59,421 bases of DNA from Candidatus Kapaibacterium sp. (GTDB lineage: Bacteria > Bacteroidota > Ignavibacteria > Kapaibacteriales > UBA2268), in assembly GCA_028376765.1 (NCBI GenBank), contig JAONBD010000009.1, positions 1-59,421 of the forward strand, read 5' to 3'. Each line of letters begins with the position of its first letter. Within the stretch, counting starts at the first letter, position 1. Positions 19,109 through 28,743 of the stretch are shown here, in pieces. The notes under the pieces were generated by a model. It had not been told where the DNA came from. It ran no database searches and saw nothing but the letters and a program-made list of their open reading frames with translations. The position numbers and the translations under genes are program-made.

Positions 19109-21064
19109 TTATCTAATTGTCCAATTAAAACTCATCTTAAAGAATTGATTAAATGCTCTATGGTGAGCTAGGTAATAAATATCAGTTCCTAATGGATTGC
19201 AGAACGATACTTTTAACCAAGCGTGGTTTAGTCTAAATCGTGCAAATATTTCAATATTATCAAACATAGGTTCTATAGATTGATAAGGATTTACATAGTA
19301 TGAATCATAAAAATCATTATAACCATATCCATTCATCCTACTAGCTAATTTCCAATTGAAACCAATATTAGCTTCACTTTTACCACGTGGAATATTTATA
19401 TAGGTCTCAATTTCAGAATAAATCATAGGAAAAGGAGATCTGCCTTGGACAGCAGGATTTGTAATCAAAGTTAAGTCAACATAAATGTTGTCAGTATTGA
19501 ATATTAAATTTTCAGAAGCTTTAAATTGTAAATTAACCGAAGCTCCACTTATAGTTAGGTTTTGATTTTGTAAATATTTGAAACCTGCTAGTTTATCACT
19601 AGTATTTATTATACCGTAAATTATCTGATCTGTAATTATTCTATTCCAAAGATTAATTTCAAGTTTTGCGTTGCTAATATTAAATTCAGTTTTTAATAGG
19701 ATAAGGCTATGTTTTTCAACTTCTGCTGTATTCTGATATAAATTTGGAGCAACATTATTTAATGAATAATCTAATTTGAAAGGTAATCCTTTTATCTTAA
19801 ATTCAATTCCACCACCAAAATCAAGAAGATTATTTGAAATATAATTTGAATATTTAAATGAAAAATATGGTTTGAAGTTATAATTTAATAAAGCAGAATA
19901 AACGCCTATAGAATTGTTTAGATAGCTAATTTTATTAAACGAATAGTTGTTTTCAAAACCAATAAAATCAATACTTGCATTTGTTTTTAGAAATATATTA
20001 TTTATGTGTTTTTCAAAAGAAATATTACTTCCCAATTTGTAGTTTGAATATGTTTCTATTCCTGATCCAACATTAAAAAATAGATTTCCAAAATCTTCAT
20101 GATTTATCGTATAATTGCTGTAAGCACTAACACTTAGAGCTTGCTTTTTTGTAGAATCGGAAAAATGGGTGTAGTTTGCTATAAAATCATGTGACTTATT
20201 TCTTCTGTTCAAACTTTCAAAATTGACAATTGAATTAACTGGCGAATCGGTAAAATCACCATTTATATCTAAGGAGTTTAGGGGGTCAATCCCAGAATTA
20301 GATCCAACCAAATTATTAGAGTGTAAATAACTAAAACTAATTTGAGAGTTAGAATCTATTGTTTTTCTAAAACCTATTCTTAGATTTCTAGATCTCACAT
20401 CTGTATTATCATATCTTGAATTACCAGCCAAAGATCTATATCCTCCATAGAAATTCCAATTTGGAGCGAAGTTCTGAGACCAAGTACCATCAAAGGATAA
20501 TAAATCATCATTAACATCAGAACCCCAAAGCCTTATAAAAGGGGTTGATGTATTGTAAGCAATTTCTTGAAAATTAATTAAAGTTCCGCCAGTATTATTA
20601 GCAAAAGGGATTGCTTCTGCACCTTCAAAAATTTCTATATTTTCATTAGCATCAGCAGATCTAGTCCAGAAGCTAAAGGCAGAATTACCAGCACCAAATT
20701 GCTGAACGCCATTAATGCTAGTAGCATTATGATAATAACCATTTAACCCTAGTTTGTCTCTTTTTCCAAAGGCATTTGAAAAGAATGGTTGGCTTGTAGT
20801 TTTTTGATTTATTACTTCTAGAACTGAAATATAGTTAAGCTTTTCAATTTCTGATTTATGAATATTATAAGATTCATTGCGAGTATTAAAAATAGATCCA
20901 TGAGATTTTAGAAGCGGGAACAACTCAGCCGATTCTATATTATTTTCAGGTTCAATGGAAGTAGAATCTAAGCTTTGCATTGGTTGTGCATCACATAAAT
21001 AAAAAAAGCTGCTCATAAGTATAGGTAAATGAGCAGCTAATAGTATCTTAAAAAACTTATTCAT
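19109..21064 (-). CDS. TonB-dependent receptor-like outer membrane protein
   Basis: A 651-residue protein with a signal peptide (FFKILLAAHLPILMSSFF) and a plug-like segment (ISVLEVINQKTTSQPFF ... NGVQQFGAGNSAFSFWTRS ... IEIFEGAEAIPFANNTGGTL). This resembles the TonB receptor plug, where the NxxIEVLEGPAS-type motif occurs. The remainder is a long series of amphipathic strands ending FFKMSFNWTIR. No clear TonB box was recognised, and it is at the short end for TonB receptors. Its ATG overlaps the gyrA stop by one base, an unusual coupling of an envelope gene to gyrase. Confidence 0.75.
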   Translation of the reverse strand: MNKFFKILLAAHLPILMSSFFYLCDAQPMQSLDSTSIEPENNIESAELFPLLKSHGSIFNTRNESYNIHKSEIEKLNYISVLEVINQKTTSQPFFSNAFGKRDKLGLNGYYHNATSINGVQQFGAGNSAFSFWTRSADANENIEIFEGAEAIPFANNTGGTLINFQEIAYNTSTPFIRLWGSDVNDDLLSFDGTWSQNFAPNWNFYGGYRSLAGNSRYDNTDVRSRNLRIGFRKTIDSNSQISFSYLHSNNLVGSNSGIDPLNSLDINGDFTDSPVNSIVNFESLNRRNKSHDFIANYTHFSDSTKKQALSVSAYSNYTINHEDFGNLFFNVGSGIETYSNYKLGSNISFEKHINNIFLKTNASIDFIGFENNYSFNKISYLNNSIGVYSALLNYNFKPYFSFKYSNYISNNLLDFGGGIEFKIKGLPFKLDYSLNNVAPNLYQNTAEVEKHSLILLKTEFNISNAKLEINLWNRIITDQIIYGIINTSDKLAGFKYLQNQNLTISGASVNLQFKASENLIFNTDNIYVDLTLITNPAVQGRSPFPMIYSEIETYINIPRGKSEANIGFNWKLASRMNGYGYNDFYDSYYVNPYQSIEPMFDNIEIFARFRLNHAWLKVSFCNPLGTDIYYLAHHRAFNQFFKMSFNWTIR

Positions 21065-23562
21065 TATAGAAGAGTTTCTTGTAATCCTTCATTTCCAATT
21101 TCATTTTGGTTGTCATCATTATCATCGTCTTCATTAGGTTCACTAGTAACAGAGGCAATATCTGCAATACTATCGCTAGAACCAAGTTTTATTAAGCGAA
21201 CACCTTGAGTGTTTCTACCAATTGTTCTAATAGCAGACATTGTTTGTCTTATAATAATTCCATTTGTAGTCATTACTACTAAGTCTTGCGTATCAAAAGC
21301 ACTTAATAAACCAACTACTTTACCAGTTTTATCAGTAATGTTCATTGCAATTACACCCTTAGCACCACGTTTTGTTAGCCTAAAGTCTTCGTAATTTGTT
21401 CTTTTACCATAGCCATTTTCACCAACAACTAATATTTGTGTATCTGGTCTTTTAATTACTACCATGGATTTAACAATATCACCTTTGCCAAGTGAGATAC
21501 CTCTTACGCCTGCAGCAGTTCTACCCATTGATCTAACATCAGATTCTCTGAACCTACATGCGATACCATTTTCCGTACCCAATAAGATATCGGCAGAGCC
21601 ATCGGTGATTTCTGCTTCTATCATTTGGTCATCATCATTTAAGTTTATTGCAATGATACCATTTTGTCTAACGTTGGAAAAAGCAGAAAGTTGAGTTTTC
21701 TTGATTGTACCATTCTGAGTACACATCACAACATACTTATCATCGCTGAAATCGTCAACAGCTTGGTAAGCAGTTACAACTTCATCTTTGTCCTTCATTA
21801 TAACATTAGCTAAAGATCTACCTTTAGAATTTCTACTTCCTTCTGGTAGGTCGTAAACTTTTACTTTAAAAACTCTACCTTTACCAGTAAAGAATAACAA
21901 ATTATGGTGTGTTGGTGCTTGGAATACATGCTCAATAAAATCATCATCATGAGTTTTGGCACCGCTCGATCCACGACCGCCTTTATTTTGTCTTCTATAA
22001 TTTGATAGCTTAGTTCTTTTAATAAAACCTTGCTTGGTAATTGATACAATCACATCTTCGTTTGCAATCATATCTTCAATAGAAAACTCTCTAGAATCGT
22101 GAATAATTTCAGTTCTTCTTTCATCACCATATTTTTCGGCAACTTGTTGAAGTTCATCAGAAATGATATTTAGTTGTAATTCCTTACTTGCTAAAATTGC
22201 TTTCAATTCTTTAATAGTCTCTAAAAGTTCGTTATATTCTTTTTCAATTTTATCTCGTTCAAGTCCAGTAAGTCTCTGAAGTCTCATATCAAGGATAGCT
22301 TTTGCCTGAATTTCAGACAATTCAAATCTATCTTGAAGTTTTAACGAAGCTTCAGGTCCATCTTTTGAACCTCTAATTATTTTTATTACTTCATCTATAT
22401 TGTTTAAAGCAATTAAAAAACCTTCTAATATGTGAGCCCTTTTTTCAGCTGCTTCCAAATCAAATTTGGTTCTTCTGATTACTACATCATTTCGGTGTTC
22501 AATGAAATGATACATTAGTTCTTTAAGAGTTAGCTCTTTAGGTCTACCATTTACTAAGGCCAGATTAATGACTCCAAAAGTAACTTGCATTTGGGTTTGC
22601 TTGTACAGGTTATTAAGGACAACCATTGGTACAGCATCTCGTTTCAAATCGATTACAATTCTTTGACCATCTCTACCAGATTCATCACCAACATAGCTAA
22701 TTCCTTCAATTGCTTTATTTTTAGACAAATCAGCAATTTTTTCAATTAGACCAGCCTTATTTACTTGATAAGGCAAATCGTCAATAACAATTCTTTCTTT
22801 ATTCCCTACTTCTTCAATAGCAGCTCTTGCTCTTACTATAATTTTCCCACGACCAGTTAAGTAAGCATCTTTAACACCTTGGTAACCATAGATTATACCA
22901 CCTGTTGGGAAATCTGGAGCTGGCACGTACTGCATTAGCTCTTCAATAGTTAGCTCAGGGTTATCAATTAATGCTATTATTCCTTTGACCACTTCACGTA
23001 GATTATGTGGAGGCATATTGGTAGCCATACCAACTGCAATACCGCTTGAACCATTAACCAGTAATGTTGGTAGATTCGATGGTAATACTATTGGCTCTTC
23101 AAGTGAGTCATCAAAGTTAGGTCTAAAATCAACCGTATTTTTCTGTAAATCTTCAAGCAATGATGTCGCTACATGCGAAAGTCTTGTTTCTGTATAACGC
23201 ATCGCAGCTGGAGGGTCGTTATCAACAGACCCATAATTACCCTGACCATCGAATAGTGGGTATCTAACATTCCAACTTTGAGCAAGCCTTACCATCGCAT
23301 CATATACAGATGAATCACCGTGTGGGTGATACTTCCCTAATACCTCTCCAACTAATCTTGCTGATTTTTTGTGAGGCCTGTTTGGTGCTAAACCTAGCTC
23401 TTGTGCTGCGTATAAAATTCTTCTGTGAACAGGCTTTAGTCCATCTCTTACATCTGGAAGTGCTCTTGATACAATTACCGACATGGAATAATCCAAGTAG
23501 GAATTTTGCATCTCATCTTCAAGTAATGTCTGAATTATCTGTTCTTTACCTAATAATGCCAT
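21064..23562 (-). CDS. gyrA: DNA gyrase subunit A
   Basis: Subunit A of gyrase, which cuts and rejoins DNA to introduce negative supercoils with GyrB. The protein has 832 residues. The catalytic tyrosine is Tyr123 ([10 protein letters not shown]). The quinolone region reads [12 protein letters not shown] with Ser84 and Asp88 (E. coli S83/D87 equivalents) unaltered. The C-terminal pinwheel begins around 500 with a GyrA box-like QNKGGRG and repeats of the IKRT/GKRT type; this favours gyrase over topoisomerase IV. It ends in an acidic tail ([11 protein letters not shown]). A possible -7 element (CAAAAATA on the plus strand, 23595-23602) lies upstream, but I found no partner -33 at the right spacing. 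Confidence 0.96.
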   Translation of the reverse strand: MALLGKEQIIQTLLEDEMQNSYLDYSMSVIVSRALPDVRDGLKPVHRRILYAAQELGLAPNRPHKKSARLVGEVLGKYHPHGDSSVYDAMVRLAQSWNVRYPLFDGQGNYGSVDNDPPAAMRYTETRLSHVATSLLEDLQKNTVDFRPNFDDSLEEPIVLPSNLPTLLVNGSSGIAVGMATNMPPHNLREVVKGIIALIDNPELTIEELMQYVPAPDFPTGGIIYGYQGVKDAYLTGRGKIIVRARAAIEEVGNKERIVIDDLPYQVNKAGLIEKIADLSKNKAIEGISYVGDESGRDGQRIVIDLKRDAVPMVVLNNLYKQTQMQVTFGVINLALVNGRPKELTLKELMYHFIEHRNDVVIRRTKFDLEAAEKRAHILEGFLIALNNIDEVIKIIRGSKDGPEASLKLQDRFELSEIQAKAILDMRLQRLTGLERDKIEKEYNELLETIKELKAILASKELQLNIISDELQQVAEKYGDERRTEIIHDSREFSIEDMIANEDVIVSITKQGFIKRTKLSNYRRQNKGGRGSSGAKTHDDDFIEHVFQAPTHHNLLFFTGKGRVFKVKVYDLPEGSRNSKGRSLANVIMKDKDEVVTAYQAVDDFSDDKYVVMCTQNGTIKKTQLSAFSNVRQNGIIAINLNDDDQMIEAEITDGSADILLGTENGIACRFRESDVRSMGRTAAGVRGISLGKGDIVKSMVVIKRPDTQILVVGENGYGKRTNYEDFRLTKRGAKGVIAMNITDKTGKVVGLLSAFDTQDLVVMTTNGIIIRQTMSAIRTIGRNTQGVRLIKLGSSDSIADIASVTSEPNEDDDNDDNQNEIGNEGLQETLL

Positions 23563-23707
23563 ATATTTTTATTATTCTATTTAACTTAACCTTACAAAAA
23601 TAGCTAATTAAGGAGACTTTTCTTCCATTAGTTTTTCACAAATTCTGATAAAAAAGGTAAAAAGGTTTTAAATGTTTTTAGACTTAGGTTTAATGTAAAT
23701 TTATTCC

Positions 23708-23737
23708 AAAAAAAGCCCCACATTAAGTGAGGCTTTT
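23708..23737 (-). terminator. Rho-independent terminator after the cyclophilin gene
   Basis: AAAGCCCCAC (23712-23721) pairs with GTGAGGCTTT (23727-23736) apart from one C-A mismatch. Read on the minus strand the hairpin is followed by seven T, so it terminates transcription coming from the cyclophilin gene at 23765. Confidence 0.8.
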
Positions 23738-23764
23738 GAAATTTAATTATTAATTTTTAGAGTA

Positions 23765-24379
23765 TTACTTTATAATTGTAGCACTCAAAATATAATCTAG
23801 TTTAGGGAACTTTTCTTTTAAGAAGCTATTACCTTTTGTTGTAATCTCGCCTTGAGCACCAGAAGGTTTTTCACCGTATTTGTTATAAAAATCATCTACA
23901 ACATCCATACCATCTGTGACTTCTGCAATAGGAGGGTATCCAACTACACCACCAGCATTGTAATTATCTAGGTTAGTGTTGTTGCTAAAATTAATAAATA
24001 ATTGAGATGATCTTGTTTTAGCTCCAGCTCTTGCAAAAGAGATGGTACCCCTTTTGTTTGAGTGTTTTACTGGCTCATCATCAATAGAATTTTTCTTCCA
24101 GAATTCTGTTACTTCTTGTTTGTCGTGGATACCAAATTGAGCAACAAAACCATCTACTACTCTAAATACACAAATATTGTCGTAAAAACCTGATTCGATT
24201 AATTGATAAAGCCTATCTACTCCTAAAGGTGACCACTCTCTGTGAGCTGTGATAGTAAAATCGCCTTTAGTTGTAACAAACTTTGCTTTGAAAGTTTCAG
24301 GTGCAGTTTTTTCTAGAATCTCATTTGATGGGACACTTGATGCCATCATCATCATAATAAGCGATATAATTATTTTCAT
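23765..24379 (-). CDS. Cyclophilin-type peptidyl-prolyl cis-trans isomerase, exported
   Basis: Catalyses proline isomerisation in protein folding. In its 204 residues a short signal peptide (IIISLIMMMMASSVPS) precedes a cyclophilin domain: FVTTKGDFTITAHREWSPLG, then FYDNICVFRVVDGFVAQFGI, RGTISFARAG, SQLFINFSNNTNLD and the closing FPKLDYILSATI. The usual catalytic Arg (FRVVDGFVAQ) and the Gln of the FxAQ block are present. It probably acts in the periplasm. A GGAG motif lies 7 bases before the ATG, and the gene ends at a terminator, so it may be a single-gene unit or follow serC. Confidence 0.92.
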   Translation of the reverse strand: MKIIISLIMMMMASSVPSNEILEKTAPETFKAKFVTTKGDFTITAHREWSPLGVDRLYQLIESGFYDNICVFRVVDGFVAQFGIHDKQEVTEFWKKNSIDDEPVKHSNKRGTISFARAGAKTRSSQLFINFSNNTNLDNYNAGGVVGYPPIAEVTDGMDVVDDFYNKYGEKPSGAQGEITTKGNSFLKEKFPKLDYILSATIIK

Positions 24380-24444
24380 TTGTTTTCTCCGATTTTATAA
24401 AATTATTAATATTCTATTTTACGTAATATTTTTAATATTGTTAT

Positions 24445-25521
24445 TTAATTGTTTTCTTTCATAAATTTAGTCATGAAGCTAACAAGAGCGTCAACACTAG
24501 TTTCTGGGCAAGCATTATATATTGAAGCTCTAATTCCGCCAACTGATCTATGACCTTTTAAACCATCTAAATTATTGGCGGTTGCTTCCTTTATAAATTT
24601 AGCATTTAGTTCTTCATTCTTCAAATTAAAAGTAACATTCATTAAAGATCTATCGATTGGATCAGTAACACTTCCTACATAAAAACCATTACTTGAATCA
24701 ATCAAATTATAAATTTTGTTTGCTTTTCTAATGTTGGTTTCTTCAATATTTTTTAAGCCAGTATTAAGTATCCATTTAAATGTTTCGTTCATTATGAAAA
24801 CAGGTAATACTGGAGGCGTATTAAACATTGAATCTTTATCATGATGAGTTTTATAGGACATCATTGTCATCAAACCAGATTTACCTTTTTCTTCTAAAAA
24901 TGATTTTTTAACTACAACAAGAGTTGCACCAGCTGGACCTACATTTTTTTGAGCTCCTGCATATATCAAATCGAATTTAGAATAATCTAGCTCTCTGCTC
25001 AAGAAATCTGAACTCATATCACAGATTAATGGAGATTTAGTCTCAGGTAAATTATCAAATCTAGTACCGAAAATAGTATTATTAGATGTGAAATGAAGAT
25101 AATCTGCATCATCTGATAACTTTAATTCTTTTGGTATAAAGTTAAAATTAGATTCTTTGCTAGAACCAGCAACATTAACATTTCCCACCATCTTAGCTTC
25201 TTTGATTGCTTTATCAGCCCAAGAGCCAGTATTGATATAATCTGCATTGTTAGAAAGAAAATTAAGAGCGACCATTGCAAATTGTGTAGATGCACCACCT
25301 TGAAGAAAAAGTACTGAATAGTTGTCAGAACTTAGGTTCATTATTTTTAAAAGGTTAGAACTAGCTTCATCAAATATTGCAACAATTGGTTTTGAGCGGT
25401 GGCTCATTTCCATCACACTCATTCCAAAGTTTTGATATTCGACAACAGCTTTGCTTGTTGCTTCCAAAACTTCTGTTGGGAGTATTGCAGGACCAGCACT
25501 AAAATTGTGGATTCTATTCAT
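24445..25521 (-). CDS. serC: Phosphoserine aminotransferase
   Basis: Transfers the amino group of glutamate to 3-phosphohydroxypyruvate in serine synthesis and also serves vitamin B6 synthesis in some bacteria (compare pdxJ in this window). The 358-residue protein opens with HNFSAGPAILPTEVLE and has FLQGGASTQFAMV, CDMSSDFLSR and the PLP lysine context YAGAQKNVGPAGATLVVVKK (Lys in AGAQKN). The C-terminus GLKGHRSVGGIRASIYNA carries the phosphate-binding residues. Confidence 0.97.
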   Translation of the reverse strand: MNRIHNFSAGPAILPTEVLEATSKAVVEYQNFGMSVMEMSHRSKPIVAIFDEASSNLLKIMNLSSDNYSVLFLQGGASTQFAMVALNFLSNNADYINTGSWADKAIKEAKMVGNVNVAGSSKESNFNFIPKELKLSDDADYLHFTSNNTIFGTRFDNLPETKSPLICDMSSDFLSRELDYSKFDLIYAGAQKNVGPAGATLVVVKKSFLEEKGKSGLMTMMSYKTHHDKDSMFNTPPVLPVFIMNETFKWILNTGLKNIEETNIRKANKIYNLIDSSNGFYVGSVTDPIDRSLMNVTFNLKNEELNAKFIKEATANNLDGLKGHRSVGGIRASIYNACPETSVDALVSFMTKFMKENN

Positions 25522-25718
25522 TTTAGAAAACCTATTTTTTTATGATAAAATTACCAAATGCAATTTAAAAATATTATTATTGAATTTAAACTAAATTACT
25601 TCCATAAAAATAATTAGGAATTAATTTTAACTTAGATTTTTGTTCAATCAGTAGTAATTAGATATGATATATAATGTGTTGGGGGGAGTATTTATCTGTT
25701 TGTTTGATAAAAAAAGAG

Positions 25719-25793
25719 TCGGAGTAGCAGGATTCGAACCTGCGACCCCCTGCTCCCAAAGCAGGTGCGCTAACCGGGCTGCGCTATACTCCG
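25719..25793 (-). tRNA. tRNA-Pro(UGG)
   Basis: A 75-base cloverleaf on the minus strand: acceptor CGGAGTA/TACTCCG, D arm GCGC-loop-GCGC, anticodon arm CCTGC-TTTGGGA-GCAGG giving anticodon TGG, and T arm GCAGG-TTCGAAT-CCTGC, with discriminator A. The 3' CCA is not encoded (the following bases are CTC), so it must be added by the CCA enzyme. No integrase or att-like duplication was seen next to it. Confidence 0.97.
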
Positions 25794-25851
25794 TAAAAAA
25801 TTAGAGTGCGAAAATACAATGAAAGATTTAAAAATACAAGAAAAAAAATAT

Positions 25852-26871
25852 TTATTTGCGAGAAATTCGATTATCTCTTTTTCTTTTAGCAAGTTCTCTT
25901 AAATCCATTTCTTGATCTGCTTCATCTACTATTTCAACACCAATGATAGTCTCTAGAACATCTTCCATTGTAATTAAACCTTCAAATCCACCGTAATCAT
26001 CAACTACTGCCATAATATGTTGTTGTCTTGTAAGGAATTTTTCTAGGGTTAAATCGAGCGGACTAGATTCTGCTATTAGATAAATTTCTTTAGTAAGGTC
26101 TTTTAGCTGTGAGTCGCCTTTTCCAACTAAAGCAGCATATAATACTTCTCTAGTCATTACATATCCTCTAAGACCTTTATCAATATTATCTCCATCCCAA
26201 ATTGGAAAACGAGAGTAATTTTTGAGTTCGGGCATATTAATAGTTTCGTTAATTGTTTGGTCGGCTCTGCAAGAAAAAACAACAGTTCTTGGTGTCATAA
26301 CATCTTCTACTTTAACATCAGAAAACTTGATAATTGATTTTAAAATTCGATATTCATCTCTATCGATTGCTCCATCTTCGAGAGCAGTTTCAACTATTGC
26401 GTTAATTTCATCTTTAGTTTCTTCTTCGGTGTATTGCCCACCAGAGATGGTATTAAGCTTTTCAATGATAAATGGAAAAAATGAACCGACTCTAATCAAA
26501 ATTGATATTATCGGAACACATTTTAAAGCTAATGTATTTGCAAACCTTACACCTAAGAAATAAAAGACAATCCTAAGTGATATTATTAAGACAAGAATAT
26601 ATACAATATCAAGAATTTTACCTTGAAAATCTGATACATGAACTGTGAATATTGCTCCCATTAGATAGAAAAGCAATTCTATGATCAATAGAGAGTTAAG
26701 GCTTTCTTCGTATCTGTTTCTAAATTTATTTAGCAGTGTAGCGTTTTCATCGCCATGCTTTATGGCTTCTTTTATTTTCTGCTGAGAGACATAAGAGAGG
26801 GTTGCAGTTAGGAACGATAAAAACGAACCTATTACAATTAAAAATATAGATAAATAACCTTCGGGGTCCAT
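25852..26871 (-). CDS. CNNM-transmembrane/CBS-domain protein, CorC/HlyC-like, short form
   Basis: A 339-residue membrane protein. The N-terminal 140 or so residues form a CNNM (DUF21) domain with several membrane segments (IFLIVIGSFLSFLTATLSYVS ...). A linker IDRDEYRILKSIIKFSDVKVEDVMTPR leads into a CBS pair (about 190-310) with the typical DDYGGFEGLITMEDVLETIIG. The C-terminal CorC/HlyC domain found in longer relatives is missing: the protein stops about 30 residues after the second CBS. Relatives are implicated in Mg2+ or Co2+ export; the substrate here is unknown. It follows a lipoprotein gene by 25 bases. Confidence 0.9.
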   Translation of the reverse strand: MDPEGYLSIFLIVIGSFLSFLTATLSYVSQQKIKEAIKHGDENATLLNKFRNRYEESLNSLLIIELLFYLMGAIFTVHVSDFQGKILDIVYILVLIISLRIVFYFLGVRFANTLALKCVPIISILIRVGSFFPFIIEKLNTISGGQYTEEETKDEINAIVETALEDGAIDRDEYRILKSIIKFSDVKVEDVMTPRTVVFSCRADQTINETINMPELKNYSRFPIWDGDNIDKGLRGYVMTREVLYAALVGKGDSQLKDLTKEIYLIAESSPLDLTLEKFLTRQQHIMAVVDDYGGFEGLITMEDVLETIIGVEIVDEADQEMDLRELAKRKRDNRISRK

Positions 26872-26896
26872 TATTTTTGATTTATCTCCAAAGTGA

Positions 26897-27511
26897 TTAA
26901 TTCAACTTTTTATTTAGAATAGTAATTTTCCCTGGGTTTAAGGGACCAATTGATGTGCTGATTTTTGGAATTGCAATTACTTTAAGTTTTGTTTGGTCAG
27001 TCTTGAATCCAGCTAAATTCATAGCTAATTTTGCCATTTTTTGATAACCACCCGAACCAAACATGTCGAACATCTCAAACCCTACACTTACTGGAAAGAC
27101 TGTTACTCCAGCTTCAGGTACTTTTACATTGCTTGAAATATTTCCAGAAATTGTTTTAGTGTTGTCGATGAATAAATCAAATGGAAAATCTGTAATGGTT
27201 GCCATACTAGAATTATTCCCGCCAGTGGAAGTGCTATTAGGATTTTCAGCTTTAACTAGTAGATTAAATGATATAGGCATATTTTTAGATGCTGCCGCTG
27301 CTGTTAACTTCAATATACTTGATGTAGAAAGATCATTCAATGATGTATTTTTAGAAATATTAACACCAGCTAAATCCAAACTTTCAATTCTTTCAAGACT
27401 AAATTGCAGATTCTTGAGATTTGCAATAGAGTTAGCTAATTGTTTCAGTTGGCTGCAAGATGAAAGCAAAACGATAAGTGATAAAGCACTTAAAAACAAT
27501 TTAGTTTTCAT
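26897..27511 (-). CDS. Lipoprotein with LEA2-like domain
   Basis: A 204-residue protein with lipobox LSSC (LFLSALSLIVLLSSC). The mature part (LERIESLDLAGVNISKN ... NLLVKAENPNSTS ... FPFDLFIDNTKTISGNIS) has the strand pattern and ENPN-type turn of the late embryogenesis abundant type 2 fold seen in many bacterial envelope lipoproteins. Function unknown. The start shares one base with the stop of the receiver-domain gene upstream (TAATG), so the two are co-translated. Confidence 0.75.
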   Translation of the reverse strand: MKTKLFLSALSLIVLLSSCSQLKQLANSIANLKNLQFSLERIESLDLAGVNISKNTSLNDLSTSSILKLTAAAASKNMPISFNLLVKAENPNSTSTGGNNSSMATITDFPFDLFIDNTKTISGNISSNVKVPEAGVTVFPVSVGFEMFDMFGSGGYQKMAKLAMNLAGFKTDQTKLKVIAIPKISTSIGPLNPGKITILNKKLN

Positions 27512-27978
27512 TATTGGGTCAGCTCTTCGTAAGATTTTGAATAAGAAGTTTCAGAAATTACATTTTTAAGAATGTCTTCTAGCTTATCAGCTTTTTGTTC
27601 AAATAATCTTAGTGAAGAAAGTAACTGAACTTTTGCAATTAATAATTTTTCTTCAATTGGTTTGCTTAAAAAGTCGTCCGACCCAGCTTCAATAGATTTT
27701 AATTGGTTAGCAACATCATTCAATGCAGTAACAATTACAACTGGTATATTTTTAGTTTCAGGATCTTCTTTCAGTTTTTTTACAGTTTCGTATCCATCCA
27801 TTCTTGGCATCATTACATCAAGTACAATTGCATGAGGCTTTCTTTCTGCAACTTTTTCCAAACAGTCGATACCATCATAAGCTTCAGTAGCTTCGTAGCC
27901 GTTACCTTCGAGATATCTTCTTAAAAGTTTGGTTGTGATTTTATTATCATCAACTACAAGTATAAATGGTTTGCTCAT
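27511..27978 (-). CDS. Single-domain response regulator (receiver protein)
   Basis: A 155-residue CheY-like receiver without an output domain. It shows FILVVDDNKITTKLLRR with the acidic pair, the phospho-acceptor Asp in HAIVLDVMMPRMDGYETV (about residue 54), the Thr of VVIVTALND, and Lys in FLSKPIEEK. A C-terminal tail of about 35 residues is helical (LRLFEQKADKLEDILKNVI). No kinase gene is adjacent. It is coupled to the LEA2-like lipoprotein. Confidence 0.92.
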   Translation of the reverse strand: MSKPFILVVDDNKITTKLLRRYLEGNGYEATEAYDGIDCLEKVAERKPHAIVLDVMMPRMDGYETVKKLKEDPETKNIPVVIVTALNDVANQLKSIEAGSDDFLSKPIEEKLLIAKVQLLSSLRLFEQKADKLEDILKNVISETSYSKSYEELTQ

Positions 27979-28058
27979 TTTTTATAATAATTTTAATTGT
28001 TAAATATTAAATCGCAAAATAAGGAAACAAATTCACAATATGAAAATTTATTTTTATA

Positions 28059-28424
28059 CTATCCATTTGATACTTTTTTGTACTCAATAATTTTATCAAT
28101 TAGCTTGTGGTCTATAACATTTGCTTTAGCTAAAATCTTATTTCTGAGTTCTTTACCAGTTGGAGTATCTGTAAAAATATCCCCTTCGCCAGTGATAATA
28201 TAAGAAGGGTTAATTCCTCTTTCGTATAATTTTTTTAGAATATCAATGGATATAGAAGTTCTACCCAATTCACAATTTCTAATCCTATCTGCAGATTCAT
28301 CAAGTAAAAAGGCAAATTGATTTGCCGAAAGTTTGCTTCCTTCGTTGAAAATTTCTCTGATATTTTTTAATCTGTTTCCAGATAATTTCTGTAATTGATT
28401 CATGAATGTAATTACCGCTTGCAT
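28059..28424 (-). CDS. XRE-family helix-turn-helix regulator, phage-repressor-like
   Basis: A 121-residue DNA-binding protein. Residues 15-60 form an XRE helix-turn-helix (LKNIREIFNEGSKLSANQFA followed by LLDESADRIRNCELGRTSIS). It continues with KKLYERGINPSYIITGEGDI, a signature of small repressors in Bacteroidota phages and mobile elements. The start could be Met8 (28403), since that gives the usual short lead into the helix-turn-helix. It is divergent from the two-gene Mor-like cassette and shares a 103-base spacer with an inverted repeat, so it may repress that cassette. Confidence 0.85.
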   Translation of the reverse strand: MQAVITFMNQLQKLSGNRLKNIREIFNEGSKLSANQFAFLLDESADRIRNCELGRTSISIDILKKLYERGINPSYIITGEGDIFTDTPTGKELRNKILAKANVIDHKLIDKIIEYKKVSNG

Positions 28425-28456
28425 TATATGTAATAATTGCGTAAATTTGTAGTAAA

Positions 28457-28484
28457 TATAGCGTGCATTGTTTGTACCGCTAAT
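28457..28484. promoter_or_regulatory. Operator-like inverted repeat between the XRE and Mor-like genes
   Basis: TAGCG (28459-28463) is the reverse complement of CGCTA (28478-28482). The flanks extend the symmetry imperfectly (TATAGCG against CGCTAATATA, and inside TGCA against TGTA). The centre spacing suits a dimeric helix-turn-helix protein. It lies 44 bases before the ATG of the 71-residue ORF, where it could cover the promoter. Binding by the adjacent XRE protein is an inference. Confidence 0.45.
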
Positions 28485-28527
28485 ATAAGAAATATAATTA
28501 TTAATTACAAATAAAGGACTTAGCGTT

Positions 28528-28743
28528 ATGGCGAATCAAGTAAATAATTTCAATCAAACTAATAGCGAATTGGAGGATTTAAACCTAGATGAAGTCAAAA
28601 GACAATTTCATAAACTAGGGTTTAAAATGAAGAAAGGAATTACCGATTCATCATTGATTATAGATGATATACTATTTATAATTGATGATTACCTCGAAAA
28701 TTTCATTTTTGAGAAAAATTCGGATGGTGGTAGATTATTATGA
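28528..28743 (+). CDS. Small acidic protein of the Mor-like cassette
   Basis: A 71-residue ORF with an AAAGGA motif 11 bases before its ATG. The sequence is acidic and helical (LEDLNLDEVKRQFHKLGFK ... IDDILFIIDDYLENFIF), with no recognised domain. Its stop overlaps the next ORF's ATG (ATGA, bases 28740-28743), so the two are translationally coupled. That coupling and the motif make it likely to be a real gene. It may be a partner or antagonist of the Mor-like protein. Confidence 0.6.
   Translation: MANQVNNFNQTNSELEDLNLDEVKRQFHKLGFKMKKGITDSSLIIDDILFIIDDYLENFIFEKNSDGGRLL

Noticed and set aside
25522-25718. A small gene or RNA in the 197-base gap before serC
   Set aside because: AT-rich with no ORF with a ribosome-binding site and no stable hairpin apart from weak A/T stems.
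27063-27569. 168-residue open frame on the plus strand
   Set aside because: Antisense to the LEA2-like lipoprotein gene and the end of the receiver gene, with no recognisable domain.
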